IMG/VR virus record: IMGVR_UViG_3300032093_007999
Location: 1 to 64,000 of that record
Source: a virus
Reading direction: 5' to 3' (one strand)
DNA: 64,000 nucleotides
Positions 32,291-41,419 of the stretch are shown here, piece after piece (position 1 is the stretch's first letter; each line of letters begins with the position of its first letter). Both the position numbers and the translations under genes were made by a program. The notes under the pieces are model-generated. The model worked only from the letters and a program-made list of their open reading frames with translations. It was not told the origin of the DNA and made no database searches.

Positions 32291-33757
32291 TTATTTGCGA
32301 TTAACTATTTGAAACTTAATCTGTTTTTTATAAGTATTTACCTCACCCGAAGAAGTAACCTTTAGATCAATAAAATATTCATTAGGTATTTTATCTCTTG
32401 TATCAAAAATGAAATAATATTCATTTGGTGTTCTATTAATTCTTGTCCAATCTTGAACTTGAACTTCTGTTGACCCCTCTTTAACATATACTCTATAATA
32501 TGCAGATACATTTGGTTGTAACATATGATTTGTTGTATATGCCTTTTTAATAATAACACCAACTTTTCTAACATCGGTGTTTAATATTTTCTCATCTTGT
32601 TTTATCCCGTAATAATCAAAACCATACATTTCAGGTTGTTTAGAGTCAGTTCCAATTTGGACTGATTTCTTTAGTGGGTATATTGTGAACTCATTCTCAA
32701 CTGTTGGCATTGGGAACCCGTTCAAACTTAAACTACTCCAAGTATCGGTAAATATACAAGGTGTTTTGTAAGCCGCAGGTGAAAAAGGTGGTAAAGTAAT
32801 TTCATAAATACCTTTTGTTTTTCTACAACTTGGTAAATTAATCAATCCTGTTATTGGATCCCCATTTTGATCACTAATTGTTACAAGTGGATTTGAGTCT
32901 AAATTTTTAAATTCACCATCTTCATAAACATATAGATAAAGTTTATTTGATTTACCCAATGAAAACGTATTTCTATCGTCATCAATCAAATCGTCATATG
33001 TTGTTTCCAAAAATGGTTCATAAAATGTTTGAGTATGTCTTGTGAAAAACCCAACTTCATATGTACCTGTTGTTCCTGTTAAGTTTTCTAATTGAGGTAA
33101 ATAAGCAATACCCCAACCAACAGGATTATCAAATGATCCATTTAATATATTGTTTATTTCTTGAGTCATATTGAACTCAATGTTTTCATCCCCAAATTCA
33201 AAGTGATGAATGTCAACTATTTGTAGTTGGTTGTAATTAAATGCACCTGTATTTGTATTACTATATATACCTGGTTGTTCCCAAGTACCTATGGTTGTTG
33301 TTTGATACCAATTTGACGGTCTATCAGAATAATTCTTATCACTTGGTATTTGTGTTAATAAATCAGCAAAATCATAACCCACACCTTCATCCCAATTTTG
33401 AGGTTGATCAGGATCTAAATCTCTATATGGTATTCTAAATAAAATTAAATCAAATGATGTTGCTCTTAATCTACCTGTGGATGTGTATGTATTTAACAAA
33501 TCTTTATCAAAGAATGAGGTATTTGTCATTCTTAATGTATGAGCAACACTGTTATTACAATCACCTATTGTACCATCACTATATTTTTCTTTGAGTAGAT
33601 CTAAATCTAAATCAAAAATAAAACGACTAAACCCAATAGGATTGGCAATACCACCATTACCATAAAATAATTCCATAACAGGGTTTCTACCTGTGTTGGT
33701 ATAACTATTGGATATTATTGTATTGTTTCTACTGAAATAAGAATTATTAATTGACAT
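32291..33757 (-). CDS. Tail or fibre structural protein, 488 aa
   Basis: A large beta-rich protein: SINNSYFSRNNTIISNSYTN, RTNPVMELFYGNGG-like start, FSRFIFDLDLDLLKEKYSD, and a C-terminal part with IYPLKKSVQIGTDSKQPEMY and RRVYVKEGSTEVQVQDWTRI-like strands. The C-terminal 200 residues look like two immunoglobulin-like modules. No enzyme motif is present. It has its own late octamer and precedes the OB-fold baseplate gene, so a baseplate-proximal or fibre-connecting role is likely. Confidence 0.65.
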   Translation of the reverse strand: MSINNSYFSRNNTIISNSYTNTGRNPVMELFYGNGGIANPIGFSRFIFDLDLDLLKEKYSDGTIGDCNNSVAHTLRMTNTSFFDKDLLNTYTSTGRLRATSFDLILFRIPYRDLDPDQPQNWDEGVGYDFADLLTQIPSDKNYSDRPSNWYQTTTIGTWEQPGIYSNTNTGAFNYNQLQIVDIHHFEFGDENIEFNMTQEINNILNGSFDNPVGWGIAYLPQLENLTGTTGTYEVGFFTRHTQTFYEPFLETTYDDLIDDDRNTFSLGKSNKLYLYVYEDGEFKNLDSNPLVTISDQNGDPITGLINLPSCRKTKGIYEITLPPFSPAAYKTPCIFTDTWSSLSLNGFPMPTVENEFTIYPLKKSVQIGTDSKQPEMYGFDYYGIKQDEKILNTDVRKVGVIIKKAYTTNHMLQPNVSAYYRVYVKEGSTEVQVQDWTRINRTPNEYYFIFDTRDKIPNEYFIDLKVTSSGEVNTYKKQIKFQIVNRK

Positions 33758-33770
33758 TTACACTTTTTAA

Positions 33771-33778
33771 TATAAATA
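33771..33778 (-). promoter_or_regulatory. Late-type promoter octamer TATTTATA (minus strand)
   Basis: Reads TATAAATA on the plus strand; 13 nt before the ATG at 33757. Confidence 0.65.
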
Positions 33779-35335
33779 TCAATTAATACGAATATTTTTA
33801 TTTAATATCGTATTATCAGCATTTGCAAGTTTGGAAAGGATCTCTTGTATTTGCGTCCCGTCTTTAGATATCTGCGTTGGTTGTACACCAGGAAACGCAT
33901 GAACATGGGATGTTAAAAATCTAACAATTAGTTTTAAAAGATCAATTAGTTCTTCACCTCTAACCATTGAATTTGTTTTGTTCTCAATTTCTACCGCCAA
34001 CTTTGATTGAGGTATTCCATATAATGTATCTTTTAAATCTATTGTGAATTTGTCTGTAGATCTGTGAGATAATAAATAAATCTTATCTGATCCCATAACA
34101 GAATATGTTACTGGATTAACAAGATAATCTCTTTTATTTACTTCGGTAATACTAATATTTTTTAATATCCCTAATTTTGGTGGGGTATAAGTCCATACTA
34201 AACCTGACCCTTTTTCTTTATAACCCTCACTTAAAGTTATTTTATTGTAAAGTTCTATAACTTTTGATTTGGCAGATAAGTCCGATAACTGTGTTAATGA
34301 TAAATCACTCAATAAATAAGAATAAGTTTCTTTCTTAGGCCCATAAAAAAATGGAAACTGATTATCCATTTTTAAACTATTTCCCGCAGGATAATTTACA
34401 TATGGAAGAATCTGTATTTTACCTTCATTAACACCTTTTATAAAGTTATTAACTATTTCGGATGATTCGTCTAATGTTTTTCCTGTGAATTGTAATGTGT
34501 AAAGTGGATTTATTGTTAAACCCGATAAAACATCAATAGACTCATTTATATTTGATACTTTAGTATTTTGATTATCTTTAGGTAATTTATATAAATTGAT
34601 TGTACAATCATAAGTGGTTGCGGTTGAGGATAAATTGTCAATTGACCACTCAACGTACATACTTGTTGATATATCTTCATAATTTTCACTTATTACAGTA
34701 CTTGTTCCCGCATCAATATTTTCTAACTCATAACTTGATAATTGGAAGAATCCTCTCTTATCATTTTTAACCACAGGAATATTATCATTACCAGATCTTA
34801 AATATTTACCTGATCTTACTAATACGTTTGATGATCCATCAAGATCGTTCTCAACCAAAATAATATCACTACTACCTCTACCAAGAATAGCGTTATCTCC
34901 TGGTTTTGGGTATACCCCTTCTAAAGTAACTCTAACTTTACCTGATTGTGGATCAATTATTGATTCGGATTGTTTAAAATTCTCACCACTTGCCATAACA
35001 GATTGTGAGTTGGTATAATCCTCAAATTTGTTGTTCCATGGTCTTGATACCGGGCCTTGTATGTAAAATTTGTTTGCATCATACCTTTCTTCTTTATTGG
35101 CGTAAATTATATTAACAAATTCACCAACTTTTGGTGTTTGCCAAAAAAAGTAAGGTATTAATGGAAGAAAACACAATGGATCTTTATTTGTCCATTCATC
35201 AACACCAAACACAAAATCATTTGGGTAAACATATTTTATTATCTCGGTTTGAGGTTCAATACGTAAACGACCGATACCTTTTGGATCGTTTACTGAAATA
35301 ACCTTACCATAATATATTATTTTATTTTGTTCCAT
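33779..35335 (-). CDS. Baseplate protein with gp5-type OB-fold N-terminus
   Basis: A 518-aa protein. The first 110 residues (IIYYGKVISVNDPKGIGRLR, IEPQ, then QTPKVGEFVNIIYANKEERY) follow the OB-fold of gp5/VgrG-type hub proteins, in which a channel-lining beta-barrel sits at the tail tip. NAILGRGSSDIILVEN (about 148-163) is a second recurrent motif. The long middle is beta-rich and the end is helical (RGEELIDLLKLIVRFLTSHV, HAFPGVQPTQISKDG). It has no visible lysozyme domain, unlike T4 gp5. It overlaps the upstream 70-aa gene by 14 nt. Confidence 0.7.
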   Translation of the reverse strand: MEQNKIIYYGKVISVNDPKGIGRLRIEPQTEIIKYVYPNDFVFGVDEWTNKDPLCFLPLIPYFFWQTPKVGEFVNIIYANKEERYDANKFYIQGPVSRPWNNKFEDYTNSQSVMASGENFKQSESIIDPQSGKVRVTLEGVYPKPGDNAILGRGSSDIILVENDLDGSSNVLVRSGKYLRSGNDNIPVVKNDKRGFFQLSSYELENIDAGTSTVISENYEDISTSMYVEWSIDNLSSTATTYDCTINLYKLPKDNQNTKVSNINESIDVLSGLTINPLYTLQFTGKTLDESSEIVNNFIKGVNEGKIQILPYVNYPAGNSLKMDNQFPFFYGPKKETYSYLLSDLSLTQLSDLSAKSKVIELYNKITLSEGYKEKGSGLVWTYTPPKLGILKNISITEVNKRDYLVNPVTYSVMGSDKIYLLSHRSTDKFTIDLKDTLYGIPQSKLAVEIENKTNSMVRGEELIDLLKLIVRFLTSHVHAFPGVQPTQISKDGTQIQEILSKLANADNTILNKNIRIN

Positions 35336-35534
35336 TTCTTGATTGATATTCTCTTAATAGTGTATTATAACTGACCTCCAATTTATCTAAATGATTTGTT
35401 AATTTTATAATTGTTTCTTTTGTTAATTCAAAATCTTTTTGAATGAAGTCCATTGCTAATTTTAAATCACTATTAGAACTTGATTTATGTTCTTTAATAA
35501 TTTCCACTATTTTTGATGATTCTATTTTTTCCAT
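35322..35534 (-). CDS. Small coiled-coil protein, 70 aa
   Basis: MEKIESSKIVEIIKEHKSSS followed by a long heptad-patterned helix (LKLAMDFIQKDFELTKETII, KLTNHLDKLEVSYNTLLREY). It lies between two baseplate-type genes and overlaps the next. Probably a short structural linker or chaperone of tail assembly; no family is recognised. Confidence 0.65.
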   Translation of the reverse strand: MEKIESSKIVEIIKEHKSSSNSDLKLAMDFIQKDFELTKETIIKLTNHLDKLEVSYNTLLREYQSRNGTK

Positions 35535-35536
35535 AA

Positions 35537-37462
35537 TTACATTACGACTCCTGATCCTACATTTGGTACTGTAATGAAAACTGGTGTTATGCTAAGAGGA
35601 GGGATTGCAATATCCACCCTTCCGTTTTCAGTCATTTCATCATCAATACCATTGATTATTGCCTTTGCTGCGGCTAACATTAAATTAGGGCTACCATCAG
35701 GCATAGGGCCGGTTGGTAATCCAAGTTCCTCAAATTCTTTTATTACTCTCAAAAATGCTCCCGTTTTTGAATAACCTTTTCTTAATTTTGATGCCAATAA
35801 TAAAGGTAATGGTAGTGAGCTTGTTCTTGTTTGTATGTTATTCAATAAAGACTGTAATTGATTAATAATACTTTTACACTCTCTAAAATCTTTAATTATA
35901 TTTGCAATCTGAACTAATAATGCGGTAAGTGATAATACCATATCGGTATATTTTTTTGTTTTCTCCTTTGCTACATTATTGATAATTCTACTAATCAATG
36001 CTTTAATATCTTTTTTAATTATATCAAAAAGAATTTTAACAAAAACTTCTGTAATTTTTGTAATTAGTTCACTTACATATGTTTTTAATTTTTTTACAAA
36101 ATCAACAAATGAATTTATTTCATCTGCAACATTATTACCAATTGATTTTGAAAGTACCATAATTGGTAAAACTGTTTTCGGTGAAAGAACCGCCATTGCA
36201 ATTGACTTTGGGAATTCCTTTAAAAAACTAAAATCAATATTTACTGAGATAGGAAAGAAACCATTTGTTGCAACATCGGTTAAATTAGATGCGTCATTAA
36301 TTTGATTATTATTATTTCCACCATCAATAAAATTTAGATTGTTAATTGAATTAACAATAGATAAACTATCAACGGATAATTTGACCGATTGACATTCCTC
36401 AAACTCAACGACTCCCAGTTTTATATCTGAAATTTTTTGATCTAATGTTCTTAAATCAATTTCATTAAATTCAAAAAATGATTCATCAATATTGTCGTTT
36501 TCAGAAACTTTGGCAACCCCACTGACATCAATTTCTTTATTTGAGTCAAAACACAAACCTATTAATCTTTTAAATATTAGTAATACTTTATTGATATCCA
36601 ATAGATCCGCATCACCATATCCCTTCTCAATTGATATTGCACCTGTAAGTTGATCCATCAAATGGGAGAAAACATTTTTATAATCAAGTACTTCAATAGT
36701 TTCGTAATAATCTTTTAAAAATTCAGTAACAAGATTATTTTGTCTTGGTTTTAAATCAACCTTGAAGAAGTTTCCTGTTATTGTTTGTAATGTTACCGGA
36801 TCCACATATGACTCTACATAAGTAATGTCAAATAAATTTTGAGTTGAGACCCCAAGATAGTCAGATCCTGATGGAACAGAATATGGTTGGTTTATATCTT
36901 GTGTTCTACCGTATAATTCCCTATTCATTGAAAATGGAAATATATTGTATTGTATATCATTTTTTTCATAGGTAATTTTACCAACCACACTTTGTGGATC
37001 GTCTTTAAGTAGACCCATAAAATCAATAGACTTAACTTTAATATAAATTGATTGGTTTGGTAAATATGTTTGATCTTCTGAACATCCTATTGCCTTTACC
37101 CCAAGTTCATTAATAAGATTTGGGAGTTGGGATGTCAACTCTTGTAAGGATTTAACAAATATTTTTTTTAAATACCTAGTAGTCTTTGAATTACCTTTAG
37201 TGGTACTATCACTTGATATTAGTTTACTTAAGTCTAATAATTCCTCAAATTGGGATTTAACATTTTCAGTTCCTTTTTGGAAATTATCGGTTTTTGTTTT
37301 TAGACTTGATAATTGTTCGGACAAAGTTTTATTTGCCAATTCTAAAGAATCACCAGACCTTTTTTTTAGATCTTCAATATCAGAACTAACTTGAGCATAA
37401 GTTTGAGTTGTTGAGACCTTTTTTTTTATAAAACCATATCCATCTCTTATATCTAATGCCAT
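35537..37462 (-). CDS. Large tail/baseplate structural protein, 641 aa
   Basis: The N-terminus is coiled-coil (SSDIEDLKKRSGDSLELANK, SEQLSSLKTKTDNFQKG). The middle is mixed alpha/beta with an Asn-rich linker (DGGNNNNQINDASN). The C-terminal third is strongly helical and hydrophobic (VLPIMVLSKSIGNNVADEIN, VSELITKITEVFVKILFDII) and ends GSPNLMLAAAKAIINGIDDE plus a Pro/Val-rich tail. The hydrophobic helices could be a membrane-contacting or tape-measure-like segment, but the length is short for a tape measure. Position among OB-fold and coiled proteins argues for baseplate. Confidence 0.6.
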   Translation of the reverse strand: MALDIRDGYGFIKKKVSTTQTYAQVSSDIEDLKKRSGDSLELANKTLSEQLSSLKTKTDNFQKGTENVKSQFEELLDLSKLISSDSTTKGNSKTTRYLKKIFVKSLQELTSQLPNLINELGVKAIGCSEDQTYLPNQSIYIKVKSIDFMGLLKDDPQSVVGKITYEKNDIQYNIFPFSMNRELYGRTQDINQPYSVPSGSDYLGVSTQNLFDITYVESYVDPVTLQTITGNFFKVDLKPRQNNLVTEFLKDYYETIEVLDYKNVFSHLMDQLTGAISIEKGYGDADLLDINKVLLIFKRLIGLCFDSNKEIDVSGVAKVSENDNIDESFFEFNEIDLRTLDQKISDIKLGVVEFEECQSVKLSVDSLSIVNSINNLNFIDGGNNNNQINDASNLTDVATNGFFPISVNIDFSFLKEFPKSIAMAVLSPKTVLPIMVLSKSIGNNVADEINSFVDFVKKLKTYVSELITKITEVFVKILFDIIKKDIKALISRIINNVAKEKTKKYTDMVLSLTALLVQIANIIKDFRECKSIINQLQSLLNNIQTRTSSLPLPLLLASKLRKGYSKTGAFLRVIKEFEELGLPTGPMPDGSPNLMLAAAKAIINGIDDEMTENGRVDIAIPPLSITPVFITVPNVGSGVVM

Positions 37463-37830
37463 TACTTTAATCTATAATTTTTATCATCGGATGTGTCTTT
37501 ATCTATTAAAGTTTTGATAATATCATCATCAAGATCAATATCAGACAATGTAAATTCTTCTTGTTTTTCGTTTGATTTTTGCCACATTTGAGATTGTAAT
37601 TTAGATAGAGTTAGTTTCTTTTCAACACAATCATTAATTATTTTTTGTTGTTTTTCAATAACCGGTCCTATTAATTGCATATCTTCAGGTTCCTTCATCA
37701 TTGTGAGCATTTTATTTTGGATCCTGATAGCGGTATTTCTTTGCTCAACAAGTTCATTGTAGATCTCTTGCATTAGAGACAACATTGATTCTTTTGTTAA
37801 ATTAATTTGTTTTTTTTGAGGTCTTGCCAT
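37462..37830 (-). CDS. Coiled-coil late protein, 122 aa
   Basis: MARPQKKQINLTKESMLSLM then a continuous helix (EIYNELVEQRNTAIRIQNKM, LTMMKEPEDMQL, VIEKQQKIINDCVEKKLTLS) and an acidic end (LSDIDLDDDIIKTLIDKD). A gp-type assembly chaperone or small structural protein is plausible. Its stop overlaps the start of the 641-aa gene by one base. Confidence 0.6.
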   Translation of the reverse strand: MARPQKKQINLTKESMLSLMQEIYNELVEQRNTAIRIQNKMLTMMKEPEDMQLIGPVIEKQQKIINDCVEKKLTLSKLQSQMWQKSNEKQEEFTLSDIDLDDDIIKTLIDKDTSDDKNYRLK

Positions 37831-37833
37831 AAC

Positions 37834-37841
37834 AATAAATA
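37834..37841 (-). promoter_or_regulatory. Late-type octamer TATTTATT (minus strand)
   Basis: Reads AATAAATA on the plus strand; only 3 nt before the ATG at 37830. Confidence 0.45.
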
Positions 37842-37850
37842 TTAAATTAT

Positions 37851-38597
37851 TTATTTTAACATTTCCTGTACTAGTTGGAAATATATTTTTTTATACCTCT
37901 TTATTGAGTTTCTTATTTCTTTAGTCGTTAGGTTTGTCATTTCACGAAGTTCAAATAAGATCACATTCTTATGAAATTTATTATTTGATATATCAATAAA
38001 AATTTCATTGTAATTTTCAAAAATATCATAAAGAGCCTTACCTAATTTTATTTCTTGTTCAGTTATTTGTTTATCATTCATTGATTCACTCAATCTCCCT
38101 AAAAATTTATTTATAATTTCTTCGGTTGTAAGAGTATCATCATCAATATGATAAATCATATCTGGACTATGTTGTAGATCACTAGAAATATCCTCATAGG
38201 ATATTTTTCTATTCATTTCTTTTTGATCTTTCATTATTTGACCCATCAAATAATTTTTACAAATTGTACCAAAATATGAATAAGCCTTTTTTTCTTTTGA
38301 TGGTTTAAACTTATCAATTTTGGTCATTAAAAATGAATGGGTATCTATATGAACCTCATCGTAGTTCATATCTTTTCTGTATAATTTATACCGTCTTATA
38401 ATTGACGATATCATTTTATCTAAAGGATGTTTTAAATAATCATTATATATTTTGTTTTTTTCTTCAAAAGTGGTTGCGGTTAGGTACATCCTAACCGCGT
38501 TTTCCTCTCTTTCATCAAAATAATTATTTAACTTTGCTTTTCTTCCTTTTCTTTTACCTTCATTCGTGTCGTTTAAAATGTTTTCACTTTCAGTCAT
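37851..38597 (-). CDS. Phage late sigma factor (gp55-like)
   Basis: A 248-aa protein with sigma-70 region 2: HPLDKMISSIIRRYKLYRKD, then YDEVHIDTHSFLMTKIDKFK, PSKEKKAYSYFGTICKNYLM and GQIMKDQKEMNRK. This is the arrangement of T4 gp55 and related phage sigma factors, which direct host RNA polymerase to late promoters and contact the sliding clamp through a C-terminal tail. The C-terminal part here has an HTH-like segment (REMTNLTTKEIRNSIKRYKK) that gp55 lacks, perhaps a rudimentary region 4. It is the natural partner of the TATTTATA octamer in this genome. Confidence 0.85.
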   Translation of the reverse strand: MTESENILNDTNEGKRKGRKAKLNNYFDEREENAVRMYLTATTFEEKNKIYNDYLKHPLDKMISSIIRRYKLYRKDMNYDEVHIDTHSFLMTKIDKFKPSKEKKAYSYFGTICKNYLMGQIMKDQKEMNRKISYEDISSDLQHSPDMIYHIDDDTLTTEEIINKFLGRLSESMNDKQITEQEIKLGKALYDIFENYNEIFIDISNNKFHKNVILFELREMTNLTTKEIRNSIKRYKKIYFQLVQEMLK

Positions 38598-39400
38598 TAA
38601 ACTTCTTGAGGTTCATATTTTATTTCTCGTTGATTAATATATAAATATTCTTTCTTCGCCGAATCAATCCAAAATCTAACCTCATCCTCACTTAATCTAT
38701 CATCACCATTTTTGTAATTCCAAAATATGGATCCTTCTCTTAAATTAGTGTGTTTATAACCGATTTTAGGGATTGTCATAAAACGAACTGAATTACGAGT
38801 CATTCTTAATAAGAATTCATAACCAAATGTTAATTTGAATGATGTTTTTAACATTCCATAATCAACATATGAATCCTTTTTAATAACCAATCCTGATAAT
38901 TGGAAATTCTGATAGTTCAATAGAGTGTCATTTGTTAGGATACCCATTTCAGGTGAAAAATTCGCCGCAAATGTTGCTTCATTAGTGAAACCAACAAAAA
39001 CACCTTTTTCATCTACATCAACAACTATAGGTAAGAATGCATCAACTTCAGGATATATTTCCGCATATTTTTTAAAATTCTTAATCCATATATTTGAATA
39101 CTCATCATCAAATTCAAAAATAGAAACCCATTTTGATGCTGAGACTCTAACTCCTTGATTAATTTGTCCTGCAAAATTAGGATCTTTAGTCCATTCCTCA
39201 AATTTTACATTTAGATCACCAAAATCATAACTATCTAAATGATTCTTTAGATAAGTCTCATTACAATGAACAATAATTAATTCATCAATTGGTGTTGATT
39301 GTTGTTTTAATGAAGTAATCGCTTTATCAAAATACTCCTCAAAAAATCCTGTTTTTCCGCTTCTAATTGGTAAAATTACCGAAATAGTATTGTTTTCCAT
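38597..39400 (-). CDS. Glycosyltransferase, family 2-like
   Basis: 267 aa with a GT-A start ISVILPIRSGKTGFFEEYFD, then the segment FAGQINQGVRVSASKWVSIF, EFDDEY, where the EFDDE pair stands for the metal-binding DxD. Later KTSFKLTFGYEFLLRMTRNS is the acceptor side. It would move a sugar from a nucleotide sugar onto a glycan or protein. It is the first of a long glycan block and overlaps the sigma gene by one base, so the two share a transcript. Confidence 0.8.
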   Translation of the reverse strand: MENNTISVILPIRSGKTGFFEEYFDKAITSLKQQSTPIDELIIVHCNETYLKNHLDSYDFGDLNVKFEEWTKDPNFAGQINQGVRVSASKWVSIFEFDDEYSNIWIKNFKKYAEIYPEVDAFLPIVVDVDEKGVFVGFTNEATFAANFSPEMGILTNDTLLNYQNFQLSGLVIKKDSYVDYGMLKTSFKLTFGYEFLLRMTRNSVRFMTIPKIGYKHTNLREGSIFWNYKNGDDRLSEDEVRFWIDSAKKEYLYINQREIKYEPQEV

Positions 39401-39401
39401 A

Positions 39402-40463
39402 TTATTCTATTGTTTCAAATTTATTTAATTGTTCTTCAAATGATTCTAAACGAGTGTCAATCATTTTACTAAAAAGTTCTACAACGTTTGATTCAAATCT
39501 ATTCATGTCAGAATACTCTGATATTGTTTTTTCCATACCCTCAAAAATAACAGGACTAATATTATCCTCAAGCCAGTTTTGAGTAAAATCCGCAATAACG
39601 TCTACCATCATATTTGGGTTGTTAATCCATATACCATTATCCTCATTCATCCATTCAGGTACTAGATTAGGGACTAAACCAATAATAGGGATTCCCATTT
39701 TGAATGATTCAAGAGGGAATGTTCCAAAACCACTTGTTTGATCCATCCAAACAGAACAGAAACTTTCTTTCATTGCGTTTGCAAATTCTTTTTCAGATAA
39801 CCCTCTCATATCTCTAAATGTTATCCATCTATATTGTGGAAACCTAGCATAAAATGCCTTGATAAGATTAACAGTTTCTCTTTGATCTCTGGTATGTACA
39901 GAAATTATAGTTTTAGGTGGTAATGTTTGTTTTTCAAAACATTCCGAAATTACAGGTGGTAAGACATCAATAGATACTCCTCTCATTAACGTTTCAATAA
40001 CCTCCTTTTGTTTTTCTGATGTTGTGATACATTTGTAGAAACCTAACCTTGACCAAGTGTCTCCGGGGTTTAATGTTTCAAAAATATGATCATACGCCTG
40101 ACATAACACCACTTTACCACAAGGAAGTTTTGTGATTTGATCCATAACAAATCCATAAATTTCGGGAATAATAATTAGATCTTCAGGGGAAACCTCAAGA
40201 TTAGTCCCCTCAATTGCCATGTGAGGTAATTCAGTCATATATTCTTCCCCTAACCAATTACCCACACCAAAGTAATCTGGTTTTTCGTGTAGAATGATTG
40301 GATTAAATCCGTTATTTTTAAGAGCCATTCCAACTTGATATATATATCTTATTGAGGCTTTGGCGTTTCCTTTTGTGTCCTGTACAACAAGATAAATTCT
40401 ACACTGTTTATCTTTCATTGTTTGAATAGACTTTTCAAGTTTTGATAGTTGTTCTTGATTCAT
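39402..40463 (-). CDS. Glycosyltransferase, GT-B type
   Basis: 353 aa. N-terminal Rossmann domain (CRIYLVVQDTKGNAKASIRY, YQVGMALKNNGFNPIILHEK) and C-terminal domain with FSCVWMDQ-like strand (SFCSVWMDQTSGFGTFPLES, FKMGIPIIGLVPNLVPEW). The latter is the donor-binding E-x7-E region of GT4/GT1-type enzymes (Glu of PLES). No signal peptide. It lies 2 nt before the previous glycosyltransferase, forming an operon. Confidence 0.78.
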   Translation of the reverse strand: MNQEQLSKLEKSIQTMKDKQCRIYLVVQDTKGNAKASIRYIYQVGMALKNNGFNPIILHEKPDYFGVGNWLGEEYMTELPHMAIEGTNLEVSPEDLIIIPEIYGFVMDQITKLPCGKVVLCQAYDHIFETLNPGDTWSRLGFYKCITTSEKQKEVIETLMRGVSIDVLPPVISECFEKQTLPPKTIISVHTRDQRETVNLIKAFYARFPQYRWITFRDMRGLSEKEFANAMKESFCSVWMDQTSGFGTFPLESFKMGIPIIGLVPNLVPEWMNEDNGIWINNPNMMVDVIADFTQNWLEDNISPVIFEGMEKTISEYSDMNRFESNVVELFSKMIDTRLESFEEQLNKFETIE

Positions 40464-40467
40464 AATT

Positions 40468-40743
40468 TTAAAGTTTATTAATTATTTTTTTATTTAAAAG
40501 AGTGTTAAATGCCAATTTAAATGGAATAGAAAGTTCTGAACTACCTAATAATTTTTCATCAACTTCTGATTGTTGATCCATTACAATTTCCAACATAAAT
40601 TTTACGGTTTCGTATTTTACAATATGTACTTTTGTACCATCCATTTCATTTTCTTCAGTTGGTTCACTCGTATCTTCAATTTTTGTAAATGTATCAATCA
40701 TGTCCATATCAACATAATAATATTCACCAAGGATCTTAAGCAT
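40468..40743 (-). CDS. Hypothetical protein, 91 aa
   Basis: MLKILGEYYYVDMDMIDTFT, then an acidic turn and HIVKYETVKFMLEIVMDQQS. A small alpha/beta protein overlapping the upstream HAD-like gene by 8 nt and followed 5 nt later by the GT-B gene. The N-terminal pattern (ILGEYYYVDMDMID) resembles small phage proteins without known role. Confidence 0.6.
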   Translation of the reverse strand: MLKILGEYYYVDMDMIDTFTKIEDTSEPTEENEMDGTKVHIVKYETVKFMLEIVMDQQSEVDEKLLGSSELSIPFKLAFNTLLNKKIINKL

Positions 40744-41419
40744 ATTCTTTTAATTCTTTAATTAAATTCTCAAATTCAGACAATGATTCAATCTGATATT
40801 TTGAGGGTGTTTGTTTATTGTAATCTGTTATAAATTTAACCACTATTTTATTTGGTGGATGATTTAATAATAAGTCAGGGTTTGAGGTAAGTAAAATGTC
40901 TACATTATCCCAAATTGTATTTTTTGTTTGATTTGAGTAAAAAATTATCTTTTCAACCAAACATCCAAACTTAGATAAGAAGAAAAGTGAGGATGGTTTT
41001 GATCTACCAATCTCATCTGACAATATTATAATATCATTTTCATCTCTTAAATTAAGGTAAAAATCATTCAAGTAATTAAATGTTAGAGTTTCCGTTGATG
41101 GTGCATGACCAAATAATTCCATTGTATAATCTTCGTACATAAATGAATATAACTCCTCTTTTGACTGAAAAGAGAAATGTTTATCAAGTTCAAGAGAATC
41201 AACTTCACTTAGTATCTCATATTTAAACCAATTAACATTGGTACTCTCATTCATCTCAACTAACTCGTCAGTATCGCCTGAAAAAGTTAACTCATACGTT
41301 TTGTCAATAGATTCTACATCAAATCCATTATTTTCAATTAAATGTTTTTCATACAAATGTTTAAATTTCCCAATTGTATCCCTCAATACTCCGTTAATCT
41401 CAATCCCTATTCTCTTCAT
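40736..41419 (-). CDS. HAD-like protein with altered catalytic motif
   Basis: I start at ATG 41419 (MKRIGIEINGVLRDTIGKFK); in-frame ATGs at 41422 and 41443 would only add residues overlapping PhoH. The first strand reads IGIEINGVLRD where active HAD phosphatases have D-x-D-G-V/T. ILSDEIGRSKPSSLFFLSKF corresponds to motifs II/III. With Glu and Asn in place of both catalytic Asp, hydrolysis is doubtful. It may be a structural or binding relative. It is translationally linked to PhoH by a 20-nt overlap. Confidence 0.65.
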   Translation of the reverse strand: MKRIGIEINGVLRDTIGKFKHLYEKHLIENNGFDVESIDKTYELTFSGDTDELVEMNESTNVNWFKYEILSEVDSLELDKHFSFQSKEELYSFMYEDYTMELFGHAPSTETLTFNYLNDFYLNLRDENDIIILSDEIGRSKPSSLFFLSKFGCLVEKIIFYSNQTKNTIWDNVDILLTSNPDLLLNHPPNKIVVKFITDYNKQTPSKYQIESLSEFENLIKELKEYA

